Origin: an uncultured Actinomycetes bacterium
Lineage (GTDB): Bacteria; Actinomycetota; Thermoleophilia; Solirubrobacterales; 70-9
NCBI GenBank assembly: GCA_946482365.1
Contig: CAMLQY010000004.1
Location: 1-64,000, forward strand
Length of the DNA: 64,000 nt
Direction of reading: 5' to 3'
The position numbers were made by a program, and so were the translations under genes. The notes beneath the pieces were generated by a model. The model did no database searches, was not told where the DNA came from, and was given only the letters and a program-made list of their open reading frames with translations. Of this stretch, positions 31,415 through 40,295 are shown in pieces. The first letter of the stretch is position 1, and the number at the start of each line of letters is the position of its first letter.

Positions 31415-33589
31415 GTGACCCCCTCCTTCGGCTCCTACATCGTCGGCTGCATGGGCACGATCGGCATCGTCAGCGCCCTCGCCCTCGGCGGGTACTGGCT
31501 GCGGCGCTGGATCGTGCCCGAATTCTCCGGCGCCCTCGCCCGCCTGGCGGACGCGACGATCGCCACCGCGCTGCTGATCGTGGCGCTGCAGCTGCTGGGG
31601 ACGCTGAGCATCCTCACCCTCGGCTGGACGATCGTCGGCTGCATCGCCGTCGGCCTCGGGGCGGCGCTGCTGGGCTGGTGGATGTCGCCCGCCGAGCGCC
31701 GCGAGGTGTCGGCGCCGCAGGTGCAGACGGCGGCCCTGCTGATCGCGCTCGGGGTCGCCTCCTGGGTCGTCGCCGAGTGGACCTTCCCCTCGATGCAGAG
31801 CCTCGACTACGGCATGTTCGGCGGCGACACGACCTGGTACCACATGCCCTTCTCGGGGCGGATCGCGCAGGACGGCTCGATCGTCCACCTCCACTTCACC
31901 GACCCGCTGCGGCTCGCCGCCTGGTTCTACCCGGGCAGCTCGGAGCTGATCCACGCCGGCGGGATCGTCGTCTTCAAGACCGACTGGCTCTCGCCGCTGA
32001 TCAACATGATCTGGCTCTCGATCGCGCTGCTCGCCGCCTGGTGCGTGGGGCGCCCCTACAAGGTCGGGCCGGCGACGCTGGTCGCCGCGGCGCTGGTCTT
32101 CTCCGCCGGGGTGATGATCGAGACCCAGCCGGGTGAGGGTCGCAACGACATCATGGGGCTGGCCTTCCTGCTCGCCTTCGCCGCCTTCCTGATCAACGGC
32201 CACCAGCGTCGCGCGCCCGATGCCGGGGCGGTGCAGGACGCGCCCGAGCGCGACGCCCCGCTGCTCGACAAGGGGCCGCTGATCGTCGCCGGCGTAGCGG
32301 CCGGGATCGCGATCTCGGTGAAGCTGCCGCTGCTGGCGCCGGTCGGCGCGATCGCGGTCGGGATGGTCCTCGTCAGCGGCGCCGGGCGCCGCCTGATGAC
32401 CGCGGCGGCGATCGGCATCCCCGCCTTCCTCGTCGGCGGCTACTGGTACGTGCGGGCGGCGATCCACACCGGCGGCAACCCGATCCCGCAGATCGGCTGG
32501 GGGCCGCTCAACCTGCCCCGTCCCGACCAGATGCCGCTCGACCCGCGGCCTCGCTTCGCGGTCGCCGACTACCTGACCGAGCCGACGATCTACCGCAAGT
32601 GGTTCTTCCCCCAGCTCGAGAACGCGCTCGGGCCCCTCTGGCCGCTGATCCTGATCATCGGCGTGGCCGCGGCGGTCTACATCGCGGTCCGCTCGCGCAA
32701 CCAGATCCTGCGCGTCCTCGCCGGCGCCGCCCTGCTCACGGCCGCGGTCTACATCGTCACCCCGCTCACCGCCGCCGGCCAGGAGGGCTCGCCGACCGGG
32801 TTCTTCACCAACACCCGCTACCTGATGCCGGGCCTGCTGCTCGCCCTCACCCTGCTGCCGATCGCGCGGCCGCTGCGGGCGCCCGACAGCCGCGCCTGGC
32901 AGACGCTGCTCTTCCTCACCGGGGTCTACGCGATCACGGTGCTGATCACGCCGCGCTGGTACCCGGGCTACATCGTCGCCACCGTCTTCCTCACCCTGGC
33001 CCTGGTCTGGGCGCCGGCGGCACTGGCGATGTCGCGCTCGCGGCGAGGGGTGGGGCGCGGGCCGATCGCGCTCGCCGCCGTCGCGATCGTCCTGCTCGCC
33101 GTCGTCCTCGGCCGCGCCCAGGAGGTCCAGTACTACAAGCAGCACTACACCAGGGTCCTGCCCTTCCTCCAGGAAGGCGGGCCGCGCGAAGCGTATTCGC
33201 TCGCCCACGGCCTGCAGGGCAAGCGGATCGGCATCGCCGGCTCGGGGGAGATCTTCTTCGGCCAGTACGGCTTCTTCGGGCGCGACCTCGACAACTACGT
33301 CCAGTACATCGGCGTGGAGGGCCCGAACGGGACCTATCGCCTGGCGACCACCTGCCGCGAGTTCCGCCGCGAGATCAACGCCGGCGACTACGACTACCTG
33401 ATCGTCAGCCAGTACACGCAGGACTCGGCCGACTCGCCCTACTGGTACCCGATCTACGCCTGGGTGAAGACCGACCCGGCGCTGGAAGAGGTCGTCGCCG
33501 AGCCCGAGGTGACGCCGCAGCCCGACTACGTCTTCAAGGTCAACGGCAAGCTCGACCCCGCCGGGTGCGCCGGGCTCGGCTCGGGCTGA
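31415..33589 (+). CDS. Large multi-pass membrane protein, glycosyltransferase-like (GT39/RgtA-type?)
   Basis: A 724-aa protein with about twelve or more hydrophobic helices in the first 560 residues and an extracytoplasmic C-terminal domain of about 150 aa. The extracytoplasmic loop contains D-T-T-W-Y-H-M-P-F (near residue 145), reminiscent of the Asp-containing first loop of GT-C transferases that use polyprenyl-phosphate sugars. It may build cell-surface glycans, but the family is not firmly identified. The GTG start follows a TAGCAT box by 9 nt. No other surface-glycan genes are adjacent. Confidence 0.65.
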   Translation: MTPSFGSYIVGCMGTIGIVSALALGGYWLRRWIVPEFSGALARLADATIATALLIVALQLLGTLSILTLGWTIVGCIAVGLGAALLGWWMSPAERREVSAPQVQTAALLIALGVASWVVAEWTFPSMQSLDYGMFGGDTTWYHMPFSGRIAQDGSIVHLHFTDPLRLAAWFYPGSSELIHAGGIVVFKTDWLSPLINMIWLSIALLAAWCVGRPYKVGPATLVAAALVFSAGVMIETQPGEGRNDIMGLAFLLAFAAFLINGHQRRAPDAGAVQDAPERDAPLLDKGPLIVAGVAAGIAISVKLPLLAPVGAIAVGMVLVSGAGRRLMTAAAIGIPAFLVGGYWYVRAAIHTGGNPIPQIGWGPLNLPRPDQMPLDPRPRFAVADYLTEPTIYRKWFFPQLENALGPLWPLILIIGVAAAVYIAVRSRNQILRVLAGAALLTAAVYIVTPLTAAGQEGSPTGFFTNTRYLMPGLLLALTLLPIARPLRAPDSRAWQTLLFLTGVYAITVLITPRWYPGYIVATVFLTLALVWAPAALAMSRSRRGVGRGPIALAAVAIVLLAVVLGRAQEVQYYKQHYTRVLPFLQEGGPREAYSLAHGLQGKRIGIAGSGEIFFGQYGFFGRDLDNYVQYIGVEGPNGTYRLATTCREFRREINAGDYDYLIVSQYTQDSADSPYWYPIYAWVKTDPALEEVVAEPEVTPQPDYVFKVNGKLDPAGCAGLGSG

Positions 33590-33615
33590 GGCCGTCCGCC
33601 GGGACCGGGTGCCGC

Positions 33616-34419
33616 TCAGACCGGCGCCAGGGCGTGTTCGCGGATCAGCTCCGCGGAGCGCCGCGGCTGCTCCCACCAGAACATGTGACCGGTGTCCTCG
33701 AGCGTCTCGAGGCGGGCGCCGGGGATCGCGGCGGCGATCTCGCGGCCGTTGCCGTGCCCCAACAGCCGGTCGGCGTCGCCGTGGATGACCAGGGTGGGGA
33801 GCGAGATCTGCCCGAGCCGCGCGTGGGTGTCGTGGGCGCCGCAGGCGCGCATCTGCTGCAGGACGACCGGCTGGGGGGCGGGAAGCTGCGAGCCCATCTC
33901 GACGAAGGCGGCGAAGCGCGAGTCGTCCTCGCGGAAGCCGGGGGAGAGGTTGATCTCCCACATCGCCCGGAAGACCTTCTCGGGCTCGCCGGAGGCGTAG
34001 GCGGTGCCGAGCAGCTGCAGGTCCTCGGGCGCCATCAGCGTCCCCTCCGGGCCGCCGCAGTAGCTGCAGCCAATCGTCAGCGTGCGGATCCGCTCGGGAT
34101 GGGCGAGGGCCAGCTCCTGGGCGATCATTCCGCCCATCGAGATCCCGACCACGTGCGCGGTCTCCAGCTTCAGCGCGTCGAGCAGGGCGGCGGTGTCGGC
34201 GGCCATGTCGGCGATCGTGAAGGGCAGCTCGGCGCGGCCGGAGAGCCCCATCCCGCGGTTGTCGAAGACGATGCACTCGAAGCTCGGCTCGAGCTCGGCG
34301 AGGAAGGGCTGCCCCCAGGTCGCGTGCGTGGCGCTCATCCCCTGGATCAGCAGCAGCGGCTCGCCCTCGCCGGAGCGCAGATAGTGAAGCTCGGTGCCGT
34401 TTGCATCGACGCTCGGCAT
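33616..34419 (-). CDS. Alpha/beta-hydrolase fold protein
   Basis: A 267-aa alpha/beta hydrolase. Features are GEPLLLIQGMSATHATWG, the FDNRGMGLS turn, the nucleophile elbow GISMGGMIAQELAL (Ser), and the acid and base in HGDADRLL and EDTGHMFWWEQP. It is of the proline-iminopeptidase / 3-oxoadipate enol-lactonase-like type, substrate unknown. A CSYCG pair in the cap region is unusual. TAGGAT lies 8 nt before the ATG. It is similar in layout to the hydrolase at 24106. Confidence 0.87.
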   Translation of the reverse strand: MPSVDANGTELHYLRSGEGEPLLLIQGMSATHATWGQPFLAELEPSFECIVFDNRGMGLSGRAELPFTIADMAADTAALLDALKLETAHVVGISMGGMIAQELALAHPERIRTLTIGCSYCGGPEGTLMAPEDLQLLGTAYASGEPEKVFRAMWEINLSPGFREDDSRFAAFVEMGSQLPAPQPVVLQQMRACGAHDTHARLGQISLPTLVIHGDADRLLGHGNGREIAAAIPGARLETLEDTGHMFWWEQPRRSAELIREHALAPV

Positions 34420-34472
34420 CGCCGCCGATCCTACGCGAACCGCATGCCAGGGGCCTAATCTAGGCGGAGCCC

Positions 34473-34545
34473 GCCCCAGTAGCTCAGAGGACAGAGCACC
34501 GGCCTTCTAAGCCGATGGTCGCTGGTTCGAATCCAGCCTGGGGCG
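34473..34545 (+). tRNA. tRNA-Arg (UCU)
   Basis: A 73-nt tRNA with acceptor stem GCCCCAG/CTGGGGC, anticodon loop CTTCTAA (anticodon TCT) and T loop TTCGAAT. The first pair of the anticodon stem (C27-A43) is mismatched, which is unusual but not disabling. Confidence 0.9.
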
Positions 34546-34573
34546 CTGCCGCCGCGCGGGCAGGTGGGTGGTC

Positions 34574-35134
34574 TCAGGCCAAGGCCCGGTATCGGAGGTG
34601 GATCATCCCTCCGTCGAAGCGGTGCTCGGCCAGCAGCTCCAGCTCCAGCCGCATGTGGTCGGGAAACGCCCGCTTGCCGCCGCCGACGGCGATGGGCGCG
34701 AGGAACAGGTGGCATTCGTCGACCAGGCCGGCTTTGAAGGCGTGGGCGGCGAGGTCGGGACCGCCGATCGCGAGGTCCCTATCGGCGGTCGCCTTCAGTT
34801 GCCGTATGGCCTCGGGCTCGAAGCTCCGCTCGATCCGCGTTCTCCTGGTCGGCGCCGTCTCGAGCGTCCTCGAATAGACGATCTTCTCGGCTGCCGTCCA
34901 GATCTGAGCGAAGTCCCGCATCAGCCCGGAGTGAGCGGCAAGGGCGGGGTCGGTCTCCCAGACGGCCATCGTCTCGTACATCCGCCGTCCGTAGAGATAG
35001 GTGCCGACGGGCCGCTCCAGGTCGTTGACGAACGCGTGCACCTCCTCGTCTGGCTCTGCCCAGTCGAACTTGCCCTCCTCGTCCTCTGTGTAGCCGTCGA
35101 GAGAGGCGATTGCCGAGTAGATCAGCTTGGCCAT
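34574..35134 (-). CDS. Dihydrofolate reductase-family (RibD C-terminal-like) protein
   Basis: A 186-aa protein of the RibD C-terminal/DHFR-like fold: KLIYSAIASLDGYTED at the start, TYLYGRRMYETMAVW, KIVYSRTL, and IGGPDLAAHAFKAGLVDE followed by LFLAPIAVGGGKRAF. The family binds NADPH and is often called YyaP/YwjB; the substrate is usually unknown. The ATG shares one base with the stop of the DUF899 gene (TAATG), so the two form an operon. Confidence 0.85.
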   Translation of the reverse strand: MAKLIYSAIASLDGYTEDEEGKFDWAEPDEEVHAFVNDLERPVGTYLYGRRMYETMAVWETDPALAAHSGLMRDFAQIWTAAEKIVYSRTLETAPTRRTRIERSFEPEAIRQLKATADRDLAIGGPDLAAHAFKAGLVDECHLFLAPIAVGGGKRAFPDHMRLELELLAEHRFDGGMIHLRYRALA

Positions 35135-35799
35135 TACTCGCCGTACTCGTCGTGCAGGTTCCACCATTGGTATGGCGGCGTCTGGGGATAGCCCTCGGGC
35201 GAGTCCTCCCACTCCTCCTGGCGCCCGAGCGCGGTTATGTCGAGGTAGCTCCAGGTGCTGCCCATCGCTTCGTCGCCACGTTCGCTGACGAAGTAGGTGC
35301 GGAAGATTCGCTCGCCGTCGCGGAAGAAGGCGTTGGTCCCGTGCCATTCGCCGACGCCGAAGTCGGCGTCGAAGTCGTCGGTGATCGTGTACCAGGGGAT
35401 CTCCCAGCCCATCCTCGCCTTCCAGCGCTCGATGTCCGGCTGCGGCGCGCGCGAGGCGAACACGAGCGTGGTGTCGCGGGCGTTCAGGTGGGCGAGGTGA
35501 GCGACCTGATCGGCGAGGAAGGAGCAGCCTCCGCAACCGCGCTCCGGCCAGCCCTTCACGCCGGGCTCGAAGAAGAAGCGGTAGACGATCAGCTGGCGGC
35601 GCCCTTCGAAGAGGTCGAGCAGGGTCGCGGGCCCGTCCGGGCCCTCGAAGCGGTAGTCCTTCTCCACGACCATCCGGGGCATTCGGCGGCGCTCGGCCGC
35701 CAGCGCGTCGCGGGCTCGGGTGAGCTCCTTCTCCTTTACGAGCAGCTCCCGGCGGGCCTCCTCCCACTCCTGCGGTGAGACGATCGGCGGCATGTTCAT
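35134..35799 (-). CDS. DUF899 thioredoxin-fold protein
   Basis: A 221-aa DUF899 protein, a thioredoxin-like family. The pattern SPQEWEEARRELLVKEKELTRARD, RRRMPRMVVEKDYRFEGPDG and the GCGGCSFLADQ segment (the place of the thioredoxin active-site cysteines) are typical, followed by WYTITDDFDADFGVGEWHGTN. Function is unproven; reductase-like or chaperone-like roles are guesses. A GAGGAG ribosome site precedes the ATG. It is the first gene of a two-gene operon with the DHFR-family protein and is divergent from the P-loop kinase. Confidence 0.88.
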   Translation of the reverse strand: MNMPPIVSPQEWEEARRELLVKEKELTRARDALAAERRRMPRMVVEKDYRFEGPDGPATLLDLFEGRRQLIVYRFFFEPGVKGWPERGCGGCSFLADQVAHLAHLNARDTTLVFASRAPQPDIERWKARMGWEIPWYTITDDFDADFGVGEWHGTNAFFRDGERIFRTYFVSERGDEAMGSTWSYLDITALGRQEEWEDSPEGYPQTPPYQWWNLHDEYGE

Positions 35800-35883
35800 T
35801 GCGGTTCTCCTCTCTCAGGGATGCTCGTCGGCGAACTGGCCCTTGAACAGTAGACCCGCTGCCGAGCCGCTACGCTGCCCGAG

Positions 35884-36426
35884 CTGCGCACCGAGAGGAC
35901 ACCCATCCTGATCCTCACCGGCCCCCCGGGAGTCGGGAAGACGACCGTCGCCGGGATCCTCGCCTCGCGCTCGCCTCGCGCCGTCCACCTCGAATCGGAC
36001 GTCTTCTTCCGCTTCGTCCGCTCGGGCTACGTCGAGCCCTGGAAGCCGGAGTCCCACGCGCAGAACGGCGTCGTGATGGGCATCGTCGCCCGCGCCGCGG
36101 CCGGCTACGCGGCGGCGGGGTACGAGACGATCGTCGACGGGATCGTCATCCCAGGCTTCTTCCTCGAGCCGCTCGCCGATGCGCTCGAGGGCGCCGGCTA
36201 CCCCGTCGCCTTCGCGGTCCTCCGCGCCCCGGCCCCGACCTGCATCGAGCGGGTGCGGGGCCGCGAAGGAGTGCCGCTCGAGCCGGGCGCCGTCGAGCAG
36301 CTCTGCCGGAGCTTCGCCGACCTCGGCGAGCTCGAGCGCCACGCGATCGAGCTGGACGGCGAGGGGCCCGAGCAGGCGGCCGACCTCGTCTCGCGGCGCC
36401 TGGCGGGCGGAGAGCTGGCGATTTGA
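35884..36426 (+). CDS. P-loop kinase (AAA_33/shikimate-kinase-like), apparent CTG start
   Basis: A 180-aa P-loop phosphotransferase. Walker A is GPPGVGKTT (residues about 13-21), the lid and acid follow as HLESDVFFRF and the YETIVDGIVIPG stretch, and the arginine-rich lid is RVRGREGV. It resembles chloramphenicol phosphotransferase-like and AAA_33 kinases. There is no ATG, GTG or TTG between an upstream in-frame TAG (35851) and the Walker A. The CTG at 35884 lies 7 nt after a TACGCT -10 box, exactly where leaderless starts fall in neighbouring genes. The first canonical start (36073) would delete the P-loop. Confidence 0.75.
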   Translation: MRTERTPILILTGPPGVGKTTVAGILASRSPRAVHLESDVFFRFVRSGYVEPWKPESHAQNGVVMGIVARAAAGYAAAGYETIVDGIVIPGFFLEPLADALEGAGYPVAFAVLRAPAPTCIERVRGREGVPLEPGAVEQLCRSFADLGELERHAIELDGEGPEQAADLVSRRLAGGELAI

Positions 36427-36452
36427 CTGCCGGCGCCCGCTAGATTTGACCC

Positions 36453-37301
36453 GTGGCCGAGGTCCTCTACTACGCGATTCCGGCGTTCGTGCTGCTGCTG
36501 GTCGCCGAGCTGCTCTCCTTCAAGTACCTGCGCGACGACGACCTGGTCGGCTACGAGTCGAGGGACACCCGCACGAGCCTGACCATGGGCGGCGGCAACG
36601 TCGCGATCAACGCGGTCTGGAAATTCGTCGTCCTGATCGCCTACGCCGGCCTCTACGAGCTGACGCCGCTGCGGATGCCGGCCGACGCGTGGTGGACCTA
36701 CGTCCTGCTCTTCTTCGCCGACGACCTCGCCTACTACTGGTTCCACCGCTTCCACCACGAGATGCGGGTCTTCTGGGCGAGCCACGTCGTCCACCACTCC
36801 TCCCAGCACTACAACCTCTCGACCGCGCTGCGCCAGACCTGGACGCCGATGACCGCGCTGCCCTTCTGGGCGCCGCTGGCGCTGGTCGGGTTCGCGCCCT
36901 GGATGATCCTCACCCAGCTGGCGATCAGCCTGATCTACCAGTTCTGGATCCACACCGAGCGGGTGAAGAGGCTGCCGGCGCCGATCGAGTTCTTCTTCAA
37001 CACGCCCTCGCACCACCGCGTGCACCATGGCGCCAACGAGATCTACCTCGACCGCAACTACGGCGGCATCCTGATCATCTGGGACCGCATCTTCGGCACC
37101 TTCCAGGGCGAGACCGAGCGGCCGAAGTACGGCCTGACCAGGAACATCCGCACCTTCCGCCCGACCAGGGTCGCCTTCCACGAGTTCGTCGACATGTGGC
37201 GGGACGTGCGCGCGGCGACGAGCTGGCGCGACAAGCTCGGTTACGTCTTCCGCGGCCCCGGCTGGTCGCCGGACGGCAGCGGCGGCGGCACCCGCGGCTA
37301 G
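36453..37301 (+). CDS. Sterol desaturase / fatty acid hydroxylase-family enzyme
   Basis: A 282-aa membrane protein with the four histidine clusters of the FA hydroxylase superfamily: HRFHHE, HVVHHSS, an isolated WIHTE, and HRVHHG. About four hydrophobic helices flank them. The clusters hold a diiron centre for O2-dependent hydroxylation or desaturation of lipids. The substrate is unknown. GTG 36453 follows TAGATT by 6 nt, a model leaderless start. It lies 26 bp after the kinase gene. Confidence 0.9.
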   Translation: MAEVLYYAIPAFVLLLVAELLSFKYLRDDDLVGYESRDTRTSLTMGGGNVAINAVWKFVVLIAYAGLYELTPLRMPADAWWTYVLLFFADDLAYYWFHRFHHEMRVFWASHVVHHSSQHYNLSTALRQTWTPMTALPFWAPLALVGFAPWMILTQLAISLIYQFWIHTERVKRLPAPIEFFFNTPSHHRVHHGANEIYLDRNYGGILIIWDRIFGTFQGETERPKYGLTRNIRTFRPTRVAFHEFVDMWRDVRAATSWRDKLGYVFRGPGWSPDGSGGGTRG

Positions 37302-37340
37302 GGGAGAAGCCCAGCGCCCTCTTCGGGCGGTCTTGAACTG

Positions 37341-37366
37341 GTTTGTCTTCGTTATCCGGCGGGTAG
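37341..37366 (+). promoter_or_regulatory. SigB-type promoter candidate
   Basis: GTTTGT (37341-37346) and GGGTAG (37361-37366) are separated by 14 nt. This fits the -35 GTTT / -10 GGGTA pattern of SigB/SigF-type general-stress sigma factors. A 44-codon membrane-protein gene starts 10 nt later. Confidence 0.6.
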
Positions 37367-37376
37367 CACTTGCTGC

Positions 37377-37511
37377 ATGGAGCTATCAATTCTGTTGATC
37401 ATCATCGGGATCGTCTTGGCGATCCTCGTCAACTACATACTCGGAATCATCGTCGTCCTGGTCGGGCTCGCGATGCTCTTGCTTCCGCGGCTCGGCACAC
37501 GCAGGGCGTAG
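37377..37511 (+). CDS. Small membrane protein, 44 aa
   Basis: A short open frame (ATG to TAG) encoding a very hydrophobic protein with two helices: ILLIIIGIVLAILVNYI and IIVVLVGLAMLLL, ending RLGTRRA. It looks like a small stress-induced membrane peptide. It starts 10 nt after a SigB-type promoter. No named family can be given with certainty. Confidence 0.6.
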   Translation: MELSILLIIIGIVLAILVNYILGIIVVLVGLAMLLLPRLGTRRA

Positions 37512-37581
37512 GCCATATGCGGCGGGGCGCGGATCTCCCTCGCGGGGACCGCGCGCCGGCGCGGCCTGGCAAGCTGGTTCG

Positions 37582-38175
37582 ATGGCGCCCTGGAAGCTGC
37601 CGCTGATCGTCGCCGCCCTCGTCGTGCCGATCGTCGCGGGCTTCCTCCTCGCTGGGCCGGCGCTTGGGGTGGCCGTGGGAGCCCTCGCGGCGCTTGCTTT
37701 GCTGGTTGTCGCGGCGCGGCAGCGCCCCCGGGGCCCGATCGGGACCGAGGTCGACGACGGCACGCGTCGCGTGCTGATCGTCGCCGCCGACGCCGTCGAG
37801 ACCCCCGCCGACGTGGCGCGGATCGTGCGCACGGCGGGAATCGACGAGCCGCCCGTGGGCGGCGAGGAGGTGCGGGTCCTGGTGCCCGCGCGCATCGGCT
37901 TCATGGACCGCTGGGCCTCCGACGTCGAGGGCGCGAGGCACCAGGCCCAGCAGCGGCTGGTGGCGACGCTCGCGGCGCTGGCGAAGGCCGGCATCGAGGC
38001 GGACGCCCGGGTCGGCGACGAGGACGTCGTGCAGGCGGTCGAGGACCAGCTGCAGAGCTACCCGGCGACCGAGGTGGTGCTGGTCAGCGGCGAGGCCGAG
38101 GAGGCCGGCGAGGCCGCGGCCGAGCTGCGCTCGCGCCTGCGGGCCGACTTCCACCACGTGCACCTGAACGCTTAG
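37582..38175 (+). CDS. Membrane-anchored universal-stress-like protein
   Basis: A 197-aa protein with two N-terminal membrane helices (LPLIVAALVVPIVAGFLLAG and LGVAVGALAALALLVVAA) and a soluble C-terminal domain (about 60-197) resembling a USP-like alpha/beta domain: RRVLIVAADAVETP, VRVLVPARIGFMDRW, DARVGDEDVVQAVEDQL, TEVVLVSGEAEE. The ATP-binding glycine loop of typical USPs is not clear. A related protein with the opposite domain order (soluble then membrane) lies at 59985. Function is unknown; stress signalling at the membrane is inference. Confidence 0.7.
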   Translation: MAPWKLPLIVAALVVPIVAGFLLAGPALGVAVGALAALALLVVAARQRPRGPIGTEVDDGTRRVLIVAADAVETPADVARIVRTAGIDEPPVGGEEVRVLVPARIGFMDRWASDVEGARHQAQQRLVATLAALAKAGIEADARVGDEDVVQAVEDQLQSYPATEVVLVSGEAEEAGEAAAELRSRLRADFHHVHLNA

Positions 38176-38185
38176 GCGCGGGGGC

Positions 38186-39208
38186 TCAGCACGCGTGCGG
38201 CCGGGCGGCGCTCTTGACGACCTCGAAGGCGCTGCCGGGGATGCGCTTCAGCTGGTTCAGGTTCTCGTCGTCCCAGCGCCGGTCGCTGCTGCCGCTGAAG
38301 AACCAGTTGGAGCCGTTGTCGGCGACGATCATCCCGTAGCGCTTCAGCGCTTCGGCGATGACGCGGGCGCCGCCGCTGAAGCCGCCGAGGCCGTAGCCGG
38401 CCTTCAGCCGCAGGCGCGTGCCCATCGCCGGCGCGCGCGGGTCGGAGGTGTCGCCGGCGCAGTGCGAGGCGGGATGGACCCAGGCGTCGCGGGTGCTCTC
38501 GAAGGTGACGCGGATCGCGTGGTCGACGGCACCGGCCGCGACCTCGTCGTAGCGGACGAGCCCGGGGAAGATCGGCAGACCCGCGGCGTCGGCCGAGGTC
38601 CAGGAGTCGGGACGGAGCGCCACCGAGCGCAGGTCCCAGCGCGCGCCCGAGTCGGCGTTCCAGTGCCGGGAGCCGCTCCGCTTGAAGAAGGCGCGGTAGA
38701 GCTCGTAGAGCACGCAGCGCGAGCGGTCGACGACGAGCACGTGCCGGTCGCCGTCGCTGCGCCTGCCGCCCTCGACCGGGGCGCCGCCCGGGACCGGGAA
38801 CGGCCCGGGGTCGCTCTCCTCGCCGTAGGCGGTGTAGCGGACCGGCAGCTTGCGCTGGCCGGCGCCGACGACCGCGTAGGGGAAGCCATAGGCGCGCGGA
38901 GAGCCGAAGTCGGGGTGGAGGAAGTCGCCCCCTTGGGCGTTGACGTAGGCGATCGTCGCGGCCGAGTTGCGGGCGACCGGCGCCCTGGAGACGTCCTGGT
39001 TCCAGGCGGCCTGGCTGGGGAGGGAAGGTGCGCTGGCCGGGAGGCCGGCGGGCGGGTCGGGGAAGACCGAACAGGCGCCGAGCGGGGGGTAGGGGCCGAG
39101 GGCGCTGCTCTGGCCGGCGGCCAGAAGCGCAGCTGCGGCCACCACCGCGCAGGCGACGATGGCCGCCAGCCCGCGCAACCGACTTTCACCCACCTCCAGG
39201 GTGGTCAA
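38186..39208 (-). CDS. Secreted protein of an actinobacterial family, unknown function
   Basis: A 340-aa exported protein. An N-terminal hydrophobic segment (LAAIVACAVVAAAALLAAG) is followed by a mature domain with AAWNQDVSRAPVA, LHPDFGS...YGFPYAVV, ESDPGPFPVP.GAPVEGG, GDRHVLVVDRSRCVLYELY, RPDSWTSADAAGLPI.PGLVRYDEV and a C-terminal ADNGSNWFFSGSSD. I recognise the pattern from many actinobacterial and proteobacterial secreted proteins without a known function. No catalytic motif is obvious. The start could be ATG 39208 or a later GTG. It is divergent from the amidotransferase gene. Confidence 0.75.
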   Translation of the reverse strand: MTTLEVGESRLRGLAAIVACAVVAAAALLAAGQSSALGPYPPLGACSVFPDPPAGLPASAPSLPSQAAWNQDVSRAPVARNSAATIAYVNAQGGDFLHPDFGSPRAYGFPYAVVGAGQRKLPVRYTAYGEESDPGPFPVPGGAPVEGGRRSDGDRHVLVVDRSRCVLYELYRAFFKRSGSRHWNADSGARWDLRSVALRPDSWTSADAAGLPIFPGLVRYDEVAAGAVDHAIRVTFESTRDAWVHPASHCAGDTSDPRAPAMGTRLRLKAGYGLGGFSGGARVIAEALKRYGMIVADNGSNWFFSGSSDRRWDDENLNQLKRIPGSAFEVVKSAARPHAC

Positions 39209-39262
39209 TGTCGGCTACGCCTCGCCATCGGCCCAACCGTAGCGCGGTTAGCCTGCTCTGCC

Positions 39263-39991
39263 GTGAGCGTGGACGACCGACCGACCCTGCTGGTGATCCA
39301 GCACGTCCCCTGGGAGGGGCCGCATAGGATCCTCGACGCCTGCGGCGCGCTCGCCGAGCGCACGGTCAAGCCGCTGGCCGGCCAGGCGCTGCCCGATCAC
39401 GACGAGGTGGCCGGCGCCGTCGTCATGGGCGGGCCGATGAACGTCGACGAAACCGATCGCCATCCGGAGTTGGCGGCCGAGCGCGAGTGGCTGGCGGAGG
39501 CGCTGCAGCGCGACGTGCCGCTGCTCGGCATTTGCCTCGGCGCGCAGCTCCTGGCCCGTGCGCTCGGCGCCGGGGTGAGGGCGGGCGAGGCGCCGGAGAT
39601 CGGCTTCGCCCCGGTCGAGGTCCTCGACCCCGAGGACCCGGTCCTCGGCAGCCTCGCACCGGCCACGACCGTCCTGCACTGGCACGGCGACGTCTTCGAC
39701 CTGCCCGACGGCGCCTCCCGCCTCGCCCGCTCCGAGCGCACCGAGGTCCAGGCCTTCCGCCGCGGCAATGCCTGGGGCGTCCTCTTCCATCCCGAGGCCG
39801 ACCTCGCCCTGCTGGAGGCCTGGCTTGCCGTGCCCGAGATGGTCCGGGAGGCCACAAAAGCGTTGGGCGACGAGGGGGCCGCGGCGCTCCCCGGCGAAGC
39901 CGAAGCGGCCGAGGGGGAGCTGATCGCGCGCACGACGCCCGGCCTCGAGGCCTTCGCCGCCCTGGTCGCGGCCGGCCACCGCGCTTCCTAG
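39263..39991 (+). CDS. Class I glutamine amidotransferase-like protein
   Basis: A 242-aa GATase1-fold protein. The nucleophile elbow is LLGICLGAQLLA (Cys), with VVMGGPMNVDE upstream and the catalytic His-x-Glu in LFHPEADL. It resembles GMP-synthase-like GATase proteins, which hydrolyse glutamine or glutathione-type amides. No synthetase partner is near, so its acceptor is unknown. GTG 39263 follows TAGCCT by 8 nt. Confidence 0.85.
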   Translation: MSVDDRPTLLVIQHVPWEGPHRILDACGALAERTVKPLAGQALPDHDEVAGAVVMGGPMNVDETDRHPELAAEREWLAEALQRDVPLLGICLGAQLLARALGAGVRAGEAPEIGFAPVEVLDPEDPVLGSLAPATTVLHWHGDVFDLPDGASRLARSERTEVQAFRRGNAWGVLFHPEADLALLEAWLAVPEMVREATKALGDEGAAALPGEAEAAEGELIARTTPGLEAFAALVAAGHRAS

Positions 39992-40034
39992 AGCCCTCGT
40001 CCCACCCGCAGGCCCGCTAGATTGAAAGCCCCGC

Positions 40035-40108
40035 GGTGGACGTAGCTCAGCTGGTAGAGCTCCTGGTTGTGGTCCAGGCGGTCGCCGGTTCGAATCCGGT
40101 CGTCCACC
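40035..40108 (+). tRNA. tRNA-His (GUG)
   Basis: A tRNA with acceptor stem GTGGACG/CGTCCAC, an encoded extra G at position -1 (40035) opposite discriminator C (40108), anticodon stem CCTGG/CCAGG around TTGTGGT (anticodon GTG) and T loop TTCGAAT. TAGATT lies 11 nt upstream. A lower-GC insert follows it. Confidence 0.93.
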
Positions 40109-40295
40109 CCTCAATGAAATGCCTGCAAACAGCGGGGTTGAATCGACGGATAGGCTGAATTCCGTTCCAACCGGGTGAAGATTGCGGCCAAGTTCCAGGG
40201 ACTTCTGGTCAGTAGTGCCTTGGATTGCCTGGATATCGGTTCTCCACTCGTCGCATGAACCGTATCCGCCGATAGCTAACGTAGTCTTGAGAAAG

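Noticed and set aside
31343..34276. 977-aa minus-strand open frame opposite the membrane-protein gene
   Set aside because: Repetitive Asp/Arg/Gly shadow of the plus-strand coding frame; the plus-strand protein has clear membrane helices.
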